Shown: positions 1 through 7,793 of the stretch, in pieces
How positions within the stretch are numbered: position 1 is the stretch's first letter
How the letters are laid out: each line of letters starts with the position of its first letter
Assembly (NCBI GenBank): GCA_001801995.1
Contig: MGZB01000017.1
Span: 1-64,000, forward strand
Origin: Gammaproteobacteria bacterium RIFOXYD12_FULL_61_37
GTDB taxonomy: Bacteria; Pseudomonadota; Gammaproteobacteria; Chromatiales; Chromatiaceae
Direction: 5' to 3'
Length of the DNA: 64,000 nt
Notes under the pieces: generated by a model
Databases searched by the model: none
What the model was told of the DNA's origin: nothing
Seen by the model: only the letters and a program-made list of their open reading frames with translations
Translations under genes and position numbers: made by a program

Positions 1-165
1 ATTCCACCATCGGTTATCAGTCACCCGCAAGATTCGAGCAAAGTGTTCAACATGCCGCGTGATTTTGTGTCCGGAATAGGCTTGCCAGATCACGATGGCG
101 GCGGCCTCGCCGCCGCGGGTGTTGCCGGCGAAGAGCCAGTTCTTGCGGCCAAAGACTCACCTGGA
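1..165 (-). pseudogene. IS66 transposase (TnpC) C-terminal fragment
   Basis: The minus strand reads GRKNWLFAGNTRGGEAAAI, the conserved C-terminal block of IS66-family TnpC transposases. A stop lies a few codons upstream of this block, so only about 50 residues remain, and the fragment runs off the left window edge with an atypical tail. It lies downstream of tnpA and tnpB remnants in the normal IS66 order A-B-C on the same strand, so most of tnpB and tnpC has been lost between positions 166 and 396, where I see no gene. Inactive remnant. Confidence 0.6.
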
Positions 166-396
166 CGCCGTCCCTCGCCACGGAGGATACTGGCGCTGCA
201 ACCGTGCCCGGCACGGCTGGGGCGCGGCACCGGAACAGATTTGGCGATCAGCTGCCGGTGTCGCGACCGCTCCTTCGACTGCTCCCCTTTCTACCCCTTA
301 CCCCTGGCGCCCGTCAGCTACCCCCATCCCTTGACCGTACAACCCCCTACCGCGCTCTGAATCCTTCGCCGGATTTACGCGGATTTTGGTCACTGT

Positions 397-501
397 TCAC
401 AGCAGGCTGGCTTCCACCCAGGATGCCAAACCGTCGATGGACTTTCTCATGTCGACGGCTTCCAGCGCGACATAGACCGGCACCCCGGTGCCGATCAGCA
501 T
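397..501 (-). pseudogene. IS66 TnpB N-terminal fragment
   Basis: A 34-residue reading frame that overlaps the end of tnpA contains VYVALEAVDMRKSIDGLAS, the typical start of IS66 TnpB (Orf2 accessory protein; full proteins are roughly 110-120 residues). It stops after about 34 residues, so it is a truncated copy. The overlap with tnpA is the usual IS66 arrangement. Confidence 0.7.
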
Positions 502-830
502 CGGGATTCCAGAACGTCGAGCAGGCGGAAAAGACAGGCGGCGTCGAAGTCGGCCGCCAGGCGGATGCGCCATCCGGGGCGGGCGGCGGCGAGTTCGATG
601 GGCACAGTATCGGTCGCGACGGGACGCTCCGGACGGAGCGGGATCAGCGTCAGCGGCGAGCATCCTTGCACACTGCGGCTGGCAGGAAGGCGCCCCTTCC
701 AGTATTCCAGCGCGTCCCGCGAGAGGCCGCGCTCACGCGCCCAGGCAGACAATCGCTCGCCGCTCGCGCGCCAGGCGTCGATCTCCGCTTGCCACCGCTC
801 CCGGTTGGCTTGCCGCTGTTCCTGCTTCAT
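495..830 (-). CDS. tnpA: IS66-family accessory protein TnpA
   Basis: This 111-residue protein has the helix-turn-helix layout of IS66 TnpA: an N-terminal segment with RWQAEIDAWRASGERLSAW followed by a recognition-helix-like SRDALEYWKGRL. In complete IS66 elements it acts with TnpB and TnpC in transposition. The length is close to the family norm and the frame is open, but the partner genes are broken, so the product is probably functionless. The start is the first ATG, 6 residues ahead of the conserved region. Confidence 0.7.
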   Translation of the reverse strand: MKQEQRQANRERWQAEIDAWRASGERLSAWARERGLSRDALEYWKGRLPASRSVQGCSPLTLIPLRPERPVATDTVPIELAAARPGWRIRLAADFDAACLFRLLDVLESRC

Positions 831-965
831 GATCCTTCCCCGTCAGAAAAGCCGTCACGGTGCCACACCCGCTACAGGGATTGAAGGTGTCGTCGACCGG
901 ACGGATACCCCACAGGTCGGCGGCTGCCCACAAGCTCCACAGCGCTCGATTCGATCAGTATAAAA

Positions 966-1802
966 TCCGGGAAAGTCAAACTCGCCCGGATCGGCGAGGC
1001 GGATCTGGTCCTGATGGAGGCCACCTACGGCGACCGCCTGCACCGGGACCGGGGAGAGACCATCCGGGAGATCGGCGAGATCATCCGCGCGGCCCGTCAC
1101 GACAAGGGCAACATCCTGATCCCGGCCTTCGCCGTCGGCCGCAGCCAGGAGATTCTCTACTACCTGGGCCTGCACTACGACGAATGGGATCTGGACCGCT
1201 GGCAGGTCTTCCTCGACAGTCCCATGGCCATCGAGACCAGCCGCATCTATTGGGAATATCCGCAGCTTTACGATGCGGAGGCCACCAAACTGCGCCGCCA
1301 GCTTCACGAGATGCCGCAACTGCGCAACCTGCACCTGACGGCCACGCCCGAGGAGTCCATGGCCATCAACCGGGTGCGGAACGGGGCCATCATCATCGCC
1401 GGCAGCGGCATGTGCAACGGCGGGCGCATCGTCCACCATCTGAAGCACAACATCGAAAACCGGGGCAACCACGTCATCATCGTCGGCTACCAGGCCAACG
1501 GCACCCTGGGCCGGCGGCTGGTCAACCGGGAACAGGAGGTGCGCATCCACCGCGAGACCTACAGCGTCATGGCCCAGATCCACACGGTGGGCGGCCTCTC
1601 GGCCCATGCCGACCAAGAGGGCCTGCTACGCTGGCTGGGCGGCTTCGACAACCGGCCCCAGGTCTATCTGGTCCACGGCGAGGACGAGGCAAAGCAAGCC
1701 TTCAAGCAGAAGATTGGCGAAACCCTGGGGTTGGAGACGAAGATCGCGGGGATGGGGGAGAGGCTGGATTTGACATCGTTCCCTACAACCCTACCGGTAT
1801 AG
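966..1802 (+). pseudogene. Beta-CASP/RMMBL metallo-hydrolase, N-terminally truncated
   Basis: The readable frame covers the C-terminal ~275 residues of an MBL-fold beta-CASP hydrolase of the RNA-processing exonuclease type. Visible landmarks are EATYGDRLHRD, the beta-CASP motif LIPAFAVGRSQE, GSGMCNGGRIVHHL, and the RMMBL stretch VGGLSAHADQEGLLRW with a late HGE. The N-terminal metal-binding HxHxDH region is missing; upstream sequence belongs to the IS66 remnant, with no Met until position 1014. Without the first metal ligands it should be inactive. The stop codon lies inside a 13-bp repeat flanking a REP palindrome. Confidence 0.75.
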
Positions 1803-1864
1803 TAGGTCGGCCTTCAGGCCGGCATAACGGCCTGAAGGCCGACCTACAGCCCCTACCGGTATAG
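1790..1864. repeat. REP family 1 palindrome flanked by 13-bp direct repeats
   Basis: An inverted pair built on GTAGGTCGGCCTTCAGGCC occupies about 1803-1851. It is flanked by identical 13-mers CCTACCGGTATAG at 1790-1802 and 1852-1864. The left 13-mer supplies the TAG stop of the beta-CASP relic. The right one supplies, on the other strand, the stop of the convergent namZ-like gene. The layout looks like a target-site duplication. Related palindromes occur at 3664, 12554, 21915, 61177 and 62794. Confidence 0.8.
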
Positions 1865-3058
1865 AAGAAAAGGCTCCAGCTCTTCCCGCCAGGCCTGTTC
1901 ATCGGGCAGGGTCAGGGCGTCCAGGTCGCCGGGGGTGGCGGCGGGGTCGTCCACCCATTGGCGCAGCAGTTCGCTGCCGTTGATGAGGTCGATGGCCAGG
2001 CGGTCGAATTCGTATTCGTAGGGGAAATCCCGCCAAAGGTCATAATCGGGCTGCAATTGGCGCAGGGCTTTGAAGGCCAGGGCCATCAGACGCCAGGGGC
2101 GGAAGGTCTGGTGGTCATAGCAGGGGCCTTCGGCGTGGATCTGCACCCCGGCGCAGAGCTTGCCCGCGTGCTTATGGAAGGTGGGTTCGAACCAGCATTC
2201 CCGAAGACGGCAGCCTTGCAGCCATTGGGGGGCGAGTCCTTCCATGGTGGCGATCAACTTGCGGGGATCGATGTCCGGGGCACCGAAGATCTCCAGGGGG
2301 CGGGTGGTACCGCGCCCTTCCGAGAGGCTGGTCCCTTCCAGCATGACGGTCCCGGCGTAGCAGCGGGCCATCCCGAGGTTGGGGGCGTTGGGGCTGGGGT
2401 TGATCCAGGTCCGTTCATGGAGGGGCCAGCCGTGGCCGGGGGCGGCATCGGGCTCCCAGCCTTCCATGCCGAGCACAGCGTAGTCCAGATCCAGCTTCAA
2501 CGACGAAACAAACCAATCGGCCAGTTCGCCCAGGGTGAGGCCGTGGCGCATGGGCATGGGTCCTGCGCCGACGAAGCTCTCCCAGCCGGGGCGCAGGGTC
2601 AGACCTTCCACCGGCCGGCCCGCAGGATTAGGCCGGTCCAGGATGACGACCTGCTTGCCGTACAGGGCGGCGGCCTCCAGCACATAGCGCAGGGTGGTGA
2701 TGAAGGTGTAGATGCGGCAGCCCAGGTCCTGGAGGTCCACCAGCAGGACATCGAAGCTGTCCATCATGGCGGGGGTGGGCCGGCGCACATCGCCGTAGAG
2801 GCTGAAAACAGGGATGCCGAGCTGCGGATCTTGGAAATCCGGCGACTCCACCATGTTGTCCTGCTTGTCGCCGCGCAGGCCATGCTGCGGGCCGAAGGCG
2901 GCGGTGAGCCTGATGTCGCCGAGGGCCGCCAGGGCATCCAGGGAATGGGTGAGATCCCGCGTCACCGAGGCGGGATGGGCCAGCAGCGCCACACGGCGCC
3001 CTTGCAGCGGCTTGCGCAAATCGCGGTCTTCCAGCAGACGGTCGATGCCGAATCTCAT
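1853..3058 (-). CDS. DUF1343 family exo-beta-N-acetylmuramidase NamZ-like
   Basis: This 401-residue protein matches the DUF1343 family, whose characterised member NamZ is an exo-beta-N-acetylmuramidase of muropeptide recycling. Family landmarks are GPQHGLRGDKQDNM, LVDLQDLGCRIYTF, DRPNPAGR, RHGLTLGELA, the NPSPNAPNL loop and EGTSLSEGRGTTRPLE. I see no convincing signal peptide. I chose the ATG at 3058 because it overlaps the stop of the upstream DOMON-like gene by 4 bp (ATGA), implying translational coupling; a longer in-frame extension has no family support. The substrate is inferred from the family only. Confidence 0.85.
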   Translation of the reverse strand: MRFGIDRLLEDRDLRKPLQGRRVALLAHPASVTRDLTHSLDALAALGDIRLTAAFGPQHGLRGDKQDNMVESPDFQDPQLGIPVFSLYGDVRRPTPAMMDSFDVLLVDLQDLGCRIYTFITTLRYVLEAAALYGKQVVILDRPNPAGRPVEGLTLRPGWESFVGAGPMPMRHGLTLGELADWFVSSLKLDLDYAVLGMEGWEPDAAPGHGWPLHERTWINPSPNAPNLGMARCYAGTVMLEGTSLSEGRGTTRPLEIFGAPDIDPRKLIATMEGLAPQWLQGCRLRECWFEPTFHKHAGKLCAGVQIHAEGPCYDHQTFRPWRLMALAFKALRQLQPDYDLWRDFPYEYEFDRLAIDLINGSELLRQWVDDPAATPGDLDALTLPDEQAWREELEPFLLYR

Positions 3059-3588
3059 GCGAGCTGTTCCAGGGTAAGGGCGAAGGCGCCAGTATAGTGG
3101 AAGTCGGGTCGGCCGGACGGGTGGCGCAAGGCCCAATAACTGAGTCGGCCGTTCGTCTCTTCAATGACGGCAGAGAGCCCCAGGCGCAGGACCGGTCCCG
3201 GAGGCAGCGGCGACAGGGCCACCGCCAGGGAACAGGCTTGGGGCGAACGGCCGCACAGGCTGGGGGAAAGCGCAATCGCCGCAGGTTCGCCCCCATCCCG
3301 GTAGCCCCGGAAATCGTAGGCCTGCCAGGCCCCGGAGGGGGAGAGGTTGAACTCCCGGTAGCCCGGTCCCTCCCCCGCCATGACAAAGGCCTCAAGACAG
3401 GTATGTTGCCAAAGGCCATCCACCCGCGCCGGCGGCACGGGGTCCGGGATGCGCAGGGCGACCATGTCCCCTTCGATCCGGTAGTCCAGCAGCAAGGCCC
3501 CGTCCGGACGGAAGCGGAGCAGAACCTGGATCGCCTTTACCGCGGAGCAAGGGGTGTCGGGATGGGGTTGGAGGGACGCAATTTGCAT
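3055..3588 (-). CDS. DOMON-like domain protein
   Basis: A 177-residue protein resembling the short DOMON-like proteins of proteobacteria: a beta-rich chain with VDGLWQHTCLEAFVMAG, YREFNLSPSGAWQAYDFRGY and a C-terminal SYWALRHPSGRPDFH. Family function is unproven; DOMON folds often bind haem or sugars. No signal peptide is visible. Its stop overlaps the start of the namZ-like gene by 4 bp, so the two form an operon, which hints at a cell-wall sugar connection (inference). The ribosome binding site is weak. Confidence 0.7.
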   Translation of the reverse strand: MQIASLQPHPDTPCSAVKAIQVLLRFRPDGALLLDYRIEGDMVALRIPDPVPPARVDGLWQHTCLEAFVMAGEGPGYREFNLSPSGAWQAYDFRGYRDGGEPAAIALSPSLCGRSPQACSLAVALSPLPPGPVLRLGLSAVIEETNGRLSYWALRHPSGRPDFHYTGAFALTLEQLA

Positions 3589-3638
3589 GGCTTTCTGTAT
3601 CCAAATCGACTGAGATGCTGTAAAAACTCGATCAAGAA

Positions 3639-3727
3639 GTCAGTCAATCTGAAACAGTGGGATGTAGGTCGGCCTTCAGGCCGACATGCCGGGCTAACTG
3701 ATGGCATTTCATGTTGACTGGCTACTA
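3639..3727. repeat. Composite palindromic element, copy A (REP family 1 core)
   Basis: An inverted-repeat element: the left arm GTCAGTCAATCTGAAAC (3639-3655) faces TTTCATGTTGACTGGCTACT (3707-3726) around a GTAGGTCGGCCTTCAGGCC core. The same arms, in opposite orientation, frame another REP core at 12518-12627. In this copy the outer CTAG supplies the TAG stop of hrcA. It looks like a MITE-like or enlarged REP element inserted at gene ends. Confidence 0.7.
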
Positions 3728-4777
3728 GACATCCTTGCGCAGAGCGGCGCCCACCAGGCGGGCGGTCACGTCCACCAGGGGAATCACGCGATCGTAGGCC
3801 ATGCGGGTCGGACCGATGACACCGAGCATACCCATGACCTGATCATCGACCTTGTAGGGCGCCGTGACCAAGCTGCATCCATCAAAGGATTTGTAGCCGG
3901 ACTCGCGGCCGATGAAGATCCGGATACCCTCGGCCGACATGCAGTCGTCCAGCAGGTGGATGATCTCGTGCTTCTCAGTGAAGGCGTCGAACAGGCGCCG
4001 CAGCCGCTCCATCTCGGCCAGTTCGTCCATGCCCATCAGGTTGGTCTGTCCCGAGATGAGGCAATCGCCCTCCTCGCTCACTCCCAGCACCTGTTCGGCC
4101 ATCTCCACGGCGCGGCGCATGATCTGGTTCATGTCGTCGCGGGCCTGCTGCATGTCGGAAAGCAGCCGCTCGCGGACCTTGGCCAGGGAAAGGCCGCTGA
4201 AGGTCTCGTTGAGAAGCCGGGCGGTCTGTTCCAGTTCAGAAGGGGTGTAGTCGCGCCGTGCTTGGATCACGCGGTTGATCACCTCGCCGTCGACTGTCAC
4301 CAGGATGGCCAGGACGCGGGCGGCGGAAAGACGCACGAATTCGATCTGCCGGAAGACCACCTGCTCCGGCTTCGGCATGGTGACCACGCCGGCCATGTGC
4401 GACATCTCGGACAACCAGCGCGAGGCGGAGGAGAGTACCGAGCTGGTATCGCCGGTCAAAGACAGTTGGCCCTGAAACTGCTCAACCTGCCGGTCATCCA
4501 GTGGCTTGACGGTGAGGAGGGAGTCGATGAAGAGGCGGTAACCCCGCACGGTCGGTATCCGTCCGGCGGAGGTGTGGGGCGATACGATCAGCCCCAGGTC
4601 TTCCAGGTCCGCCAGGACGTTGCGGACAGTGGCGGGGCTGAGGTCGAGGCCGCTGTCGCGCGCGAGGACGCGGGAACCGACCGGCTGGCCGTCACGGATA
4701 TACCGCTCGATGAGCGTTTTCAGAAAATGCTGGGCCCGTTCGTCTACGATCCCGTCCCATTTCGCAACCTTCGACAC
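3725..4777 (-). CDS. hrcA: Heat-inducible transcription repressor HrcA
   Basis: HrcA represses chaperone genes by binding CIRCE operators. The N-terminal winged helix is clear (ERAQHFLKTLIERYIRDG, SRVLARDSGLDLSPATVRN, DLEDLGLIVSPHTSAGRIP), followed by the GAF-like regulatory domain ending in LGVIGPTRMAYDRVIPLVD. I chose the GTG at 4777 because AGGGG lies 7 bases upstream and the result (350 residues) fits the family; ATGs at 4804 and 4837 would add unconserved residues. A TTGACA-like box upstream at about 4850 could be the promoter. No CIRCE was seen in the window, and the usual grpE/dnaK neighbours are absent. The stop lies in a composite palindrome. Confidence 0.93.
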   Translation of the reverse strand: MSKVAKWDGIVDERAQHFLKTLIERYIRDGQPVGSRVLARDSGLDLSPATVRNVLADLEDLGLIVSPHTSAGRIPTVRGYRLFIDSLLTVKPLDDRQVEQFQGQLSLTGDTSSVLSSASRWLSEMSHMAGVVTMPKPEQVVFRQIEFVRLSAARVLAILVTVDGEVINRVIQARRDYTPSELEQTARLLNETFSGLSLAKVRERLLSDMQQARDDMNQIMRRAVEMAEQVLGVSEEGDCLISGQTNLMGMDELAEMERLRRLFDAFTEKHEIIHLLDDCMSAEGIRIFIGRESGYKSFDGCSLVTAPYKVDDQVMGMLGVIGPTRMAYDRVIPLVDVTARLVGAALRKDV

Positions 4778-4911
4778 TGACGCACCCCTACAAGCCCCCG
4801 ACATGAGGGCGCGTTGAACTTGTATCTGCTTCGGCAAATGGCTGTCAAGTGGAGGGTCGCGGGCCTGCTAGAATTACCTCCAACCCCTTACAACCGGACA
4901 GGAGACACGCC

Positions 4912-5430
4912 ATGCACGAAAAGAGCATCGATCTGTTGAACCGCGCGGTTGCCGACGAACTGGCAACCGTTCACCAATACATGTATTTCCACTTCCATTG
5001 CGACGACCAGGGCGTCGATCTACTTTCCGCCCTGTTCAAGCGGACGGCCATCCAAGAGATGCTGCACATCGAACGGCTGGCGGACCGCATCCTCTTCCTC
5101 AAGGGCGATGTCGTCATGGAGGCCGCCGCCAAGGTCGAACCCATCCATGATGTGAAGGCCATGCTGGAATGGGCGGACAGTTCTGAACAATCGGCCATCC
5201 GCATGTACAACCAGTTCGCCGTCGAATGCGCGGCCAACGCCGACTCCGCCACCAAAAAGCTGTTCGAGGACCTGGTCATGGACGAGGAGCGCCACTACGG
5301 GCAATTCGACGATGAGATGGAAAACGTCAAACGCTACGGCGACAGCTATCTGGCACAACAAGCCATGGAGCGCAGCAGGGCTGCCGCCGCGCCCCAGCCC
5401 GCCGGCCCCCCCAAGGCGCCGAAGCCCTGA
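4912..5430 (+). CDS. bfr: Bacterioferritin-like ferritin-family protein
   Basis: A 172-residue ferritin-like protein for iron storage or detoxification. Di-iron ligands are visible in order: E in DELATVHQYMY, ExxH in QEMLHIERLADRILFL, E in the SSEQSAIRMYNQF helix, and ExxH in DEERHYGQF. The Met after the first ExxH Glu matches the haem-ligand position of classical bacterioferritins. The C-terminus carries a Pro/Ala-rich tail (PQPAGPPKAPKP) not typical of Bfr. The start is the ATG at 4912 behind CAGGAGA. It precedes the iron-uptake region. Confidence 0.85.
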   Translation: MHEKSIDLLNRAVADELATVHQYMYFHFHCDDQGVDLLSALFKRTAIQEMLHIERLADRILFLKGDVVMEAAAKVEPIHDVKAMLEWADSSEQSAIRMYNQFAVECAANADSATKKLFEDLVMDEERHYGQFDDEMENVKRYGDSYLAQQAMERSRAAAAPQPAGPPKAPKP

Positions 5431-5498
5431 CCTTTCCCTTCCCCTCAAGGAGGCTGTCGTAAAACTCGGTGAACGCAGGCCGGATAAGCGACACCCTC

Positions 5499-5792
5499 TC
5501 AAAGGGAGGGAAAAATTCGCAGCGTCAGCTCTATGCCGGTTTTTGCGTTAATACCCAAACTACTGGGCTGACACATGGCTTCCCCCCCGGCGACCGCGCC
5601 TCTGATAACCTGCCAGATGGCGCCAATGGGCCGCCAGGCGGCGATAGACGCAACGCTGCTCGTCGCCGCCATGAAAGGGGAGCGGTGCCGCTGATAGCGC
5701 AGCATGACGAACTCCAGGTCCTGTTCGAGGATCTCGGAATCGAGGTGGTTCAGCGCTGCAATGGCAATAGCTTTGTGATCGTTCGAGGACAT
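5499..5792 (-). CDS. Hypothetical protein downstream of hemP
   Basis: I do not recognise this 97-residue protein. It begins MSSNDHKAIAIAALNHLDSE after a good AGGAG site 9 bases upstream, which argues it is real. The N-terminal half looks helical and the middle (MAATSSVASIAAWRPIGAIW) is hydrophobic enough for one weak membrane segment. It follows hemP on the same strand with a 78-bp gap and could be co-transcribed from the Fur-controlled hemP promoter. Confidence 0.5.
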   Translation of the reverse strand: MSSNDHKAIAIAALNHLDSEILEQDLEFVMLRYQRHRSPFMAATSSVASIAAWRPIGAIWQVIRGAVAGGEAMCQPSSLGINAKTGIELTLRIFPSL

Positions 5793-5870
5793 GCCGGCGT
5801 TCTCCTGGTGGGGATGGTTGCGTCAATCCGGCTGGCGTCGCTGCTATCGGTCGGCTGGCGGGACAGAGAT

Positions 5871-6059
5871 CTATTTGGTCAGTATCAGTTTGCTGTTACG
5901 GGTGATGAGCAAGCAGTAGTCCTGTCCGCCATGGGTGATGATCAGCCGGGAATCCCCTAGGAAAAGGCTGTCAGACGCGATGCGCCGAACCGTTTTTTTC
6001 GTGGAGTCCGGAAGATCCGGCGTCTGCTTTTTCAACGAGAGATTTGCATTCGAGTTCAT
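5871..6059 (-). CDS. hemP: Hemin uptake protein HemP
   Basis: A 62-residue HemP-family protein: the conserved C-terminal half reads RIASDSLFLGDSRLIITHGG and ends ITRNSKLILTK, the family hallmark. HemP proteins act in expression or function of haem uptake systems in proteobacteria. The start region is divergent from a small Cys-rich gene, and a Fur-box-like palindrome lies between them. No haem receptor gene is adjacent; the next same-strand iron gene is the LbtU-type porin at 6453. Confidence 0.85.
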   Translation of the reverse strand: MNSNANLSLKKQTPDLPDSTKKTVRRIASDSLFLGDSRLIITHGGQDYCLLITRNSKLILTK

Positions 6060-6093
6060 GAGCTTTGCTTATAGGTCACCTGATGTTTTGCAA

Positions 6094-6116
6094 ATGATAA
6101 TGGTTCGCATTATAAT
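6094..6116. promoter_or_regulatory. Fur-box-like palindrome between hemP and a small Cys-rich gene
   Basis: The sequence ATGATAATGGTTCGCATTAT closely matches the Fur consensus GATAATGATAATCATTATC as imperfect inverted halves. It lies 35 bp upstream of hemP and 14 bp upstream of the divergent gene, so it could control both. A fur gene is present at 24736-25161. Confidence 0.75.
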
Positions 6117-6129
6117 TGTCAAACGGGCA

Positions 6130-6360
6130 ATGAATTCACTCCGCCGGATCACAAACCGTATGAATATGAACGACGCGACGATTACCCCCGAAAAGGGCAA
6201 TGACTGGGTCCGGGTCCAAATACCCAGGACCCAAGTGCTTGAGTTTCTGAAGGCGGGCCTCATCTGTACATCCGACATGAGATGCCTGGGCTGCGACTCG
6301 AAAAATTGCCTTTGGAAGCTGGTCTTGAAGGCGAGCGCTTACCGGATGGGGCGTTCTTGA
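6130..6360 (+). CDS. Small Cys-rich protein divergent from hemP
   Basis: I cannot name this 76-residue protein. Its C-terminal half has four closely spaced cysteines (ICTSDMRCLGCDSKNCLWK) suitable for metal or Fe-S binding, and the centre reads VRVQIPRTQVLEFLKAGLI. The ATG at 6130 is used; an in-frame ATG at 6160 is equally possible and neither has a clear ribosome binding site. Sharing a Fur-box region with hemP suggests an iron-starvation role (inference). A strong hairpin follows. Confidence 0.5.
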   Translation: MNSLRRITNRMNMNDATITPEKGNDWVRVQIPRTQVLEFLKAGLICTSDMRCLGCDSKNCLWKLVLKASAYRMGRS

Positions 6361-6410
6361 GGGGGGGAAGCGGGATGCAAGGCAGAGTTCATCCCTGAAC
6401 CCCAGGAATC

Positions 6411-6431
6411 TCCCCCGCCAGCGGCGGGGGA
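6411..6431. terminator. GC-rich hairpin between convergent genes
   Basis: TCCCCCGCC-AGC-GGCGGGGGA gives a 9-bp stem with a 3-base loop between the Cys-rich gene and the lbtU-type porin, which converge here. No clean T-run follows on either strand, so termination is inferred from position. Confidence 0.5.
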
Positions 6432-6452
6432 AATTTGCATGATTTCTTTGCG

Positions 6453-7481
6453 CTAAAACTCGACCGCCAACTGGGCGGTGTAGCTGTTGGAATAATCACC
6501 GGTCCCGCCATCGGCTAGGCCGTAGTCCTTGTCATGGAGCCATTCGAGGCCCAGCTTGATCTTCTCGAAGAGGGCGATCGAAACGCCCAGGGAGCGCCGC
6601 TCCTCGGGCAGGCCCAGTGCCTGGGCCTCGGCGGTGCCCTGTACCCCTGCGGCAATGGTGGTCTCTCGTCCGAGGATGCCATTTTCGAAGGTGTAACCCG
6701 CCTCCAGATTCCAGGCTTCCGGCCTGGCGCCCAGGCCGTTGAATGCCAGTGTGCCGGCATCGAAGGATTCGGTGGCGGCCAGATATTCGCCGATCAGGTT
6801 GAACCGGCCCAGGGTGAACTTGGCGTGCGCCTCTGCGCCGGGAATGTTGGAAGCATAGGGATTGGCGCCGATGGCATCGGTCAGCCCGCCGGAATCGCCG
6901 ATATCGTTGATCCAGCCCATGCCGGCCGTGAAATTGCCGTTTCCATAACCCAGGGCCGCGCCCAGGTTATCGAGCTTATTGCCGCCGCCGGCATCCAGAT
7001 CGCCATTGAAGGTGTAAAGGCTGGCGGTAAAGCCCTTTGCTTCGTAGCCCAGCATCGCGACTTCCTCCTTGGTTTCGCCCATCTCCAGGGTAAGCGGGTC
7101 AGTGATCAGGTTGGTCTCAAAGGCGCCGAAGGGGACCGGCAGGCGTCCGGCCGTCAGGGAGAAGGGTGTCCGATCCCCGCTGGCAATGGTGATGTTGTAC
7201 TCATCGACGGTCATTTCCTTGCCGCCACTATCCCCTTCCTCCATGAGGAACAGTAAGTGGGTCTTGGCCCAGTCGCTGAGATCGACATCGACGCCCAGCT
7301 CGATTTTGGGCACATCGAGCTTGTTGAGATCAGTGTTGACGACAGGGTCGAACAGATCCCTGTCATCCGTTCGCATGGCCTCGATCTCGACCAGCCAGCT
7401 TATGTTCACAGCGGAACCGGCATCGGCGCCCCCTTGCCATAGCAAGGCGCCAATGGCGGCAGTCAATAACCTCTTTCTCAT
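6453..7481 (-). CDS. LbtU-family siderophore porin
   Basis: A 342-residue outer-membrane beta-barrel protein of the LbtU family, named after the TonB-independent legiobactin receptor of Legionella. The start ATG (7481) follows CAGGAG. An N-terminal signal peptide (MRKRLLTAAIGALLWQGGADA) is visible, followed by alternating beta strands and a terminal aromatic (LAVEF) typical of outer-membrane barrels. Motifs TAGRLPVPFGAFETN and DPLTLEMGETKEEV are family-like. A Fur-box-like site at 7641 suggests induction by iron limitation. The siderophore cannot be read from sequence. Confidence 0.75.
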   Translation of the reverse strand: MRKRLLTAAIGALLWQGGADAGSAVNISWLVEIEAMRTDDRDLFDPVVNTDLNKLDVPKIELGVDVDLSDWAKTHLLFLMEEGDSGGKEMTVDEYNITIASGDRTPFSLTAGRLPVPFGAFETNLITDPLTLEMGETKEEVAMLGYEAKGFTASLYTFNGDLDAGGGNKLDNLGAALGYGNGNFTAGMGWINDIGDSGGLTDAIGANPYASNIPGAEAHAKFTLGRFNLIGEYLAATESFDAGTLAFNGLGARPEAWNLEAGYTFENGILGRETTIAAGVQGTAEAQALGLPEERRSLGVSIALFEKIKLGLEWLHDKDYGLADGGTGDYSNSYTAQLAVEF

Positions 7482-7640
7482 GGAGTGCTCCTGGATCAAT
7501 CAAATTCTGAATGTGGACAGGCTCTATTCCTCGCGGCTCTGAGCCCCCTTTCGGGGACGGGGAGGAGACGGTGAGGACCTGAGGCAAAAGCAGGCTGGCT
7601 GGTTCTTGACTGGCTGGCGATGATTCAAATACCGCTCTTG

Positions 7641-7659
7641 ATGATAATGGTTATCGATA
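7641..7659. promoter_or_regulatory. Fur-box-like site upstream of the LbtU-type porin
   Basis: ATGATAATGGTTATCGATA resembles the Fur consensus and lies 160 bp upstream of the porin start in an AT-richer stretch. The gap between porin and ftrD (7482-7793) holds no gene that I can support. Confidence 0.65.
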
Positions 7660-7793
7660 CGATGTCAACCAACTCATCACTAATGAGGTCATAGCCTATA
7701 CGTTATTTTGTAACGCATACATCAAATAACGCTACGGATTAAAGGCGCAGGCCGGTCGCCTCCTCGCAGCCCATTTGCCGCGAAAGAGCCCAC

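Larger units (their letters stand above)
1..830 (-). mobile_element. IS66-family insertion sequence remnant
   Basis: Fragments of tnpA, tnpB and tnpC occur in the family order on the minus strand, but tnpB and tnpC are broken, so this is a decayed copy. Its right end abuts a beta-CASP hydrolase that lacks its N-terminal half, so the element or a later deletion probably removed that part. No terminal inverted repeats could be assigned by eye, and the boundaries are therefore approximate. Confidence 0.55.

Noticed and set aside
1958-3097. Long plus-strand open frame opposite the namZ-like gene
   Set aside because: It mirrors the conserved DUF1343 gene, has a His/Gln/Gly-biased composition typical of antisense frames in GC-rich DNA, and shows no family motif.
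6453-7481. TonB-dependent receptor call for the iron-linked outer-membrane gene
   Set aside because: It is only about 340 residues with no plug domain or TonB box; the LbtU-type porin fits better.
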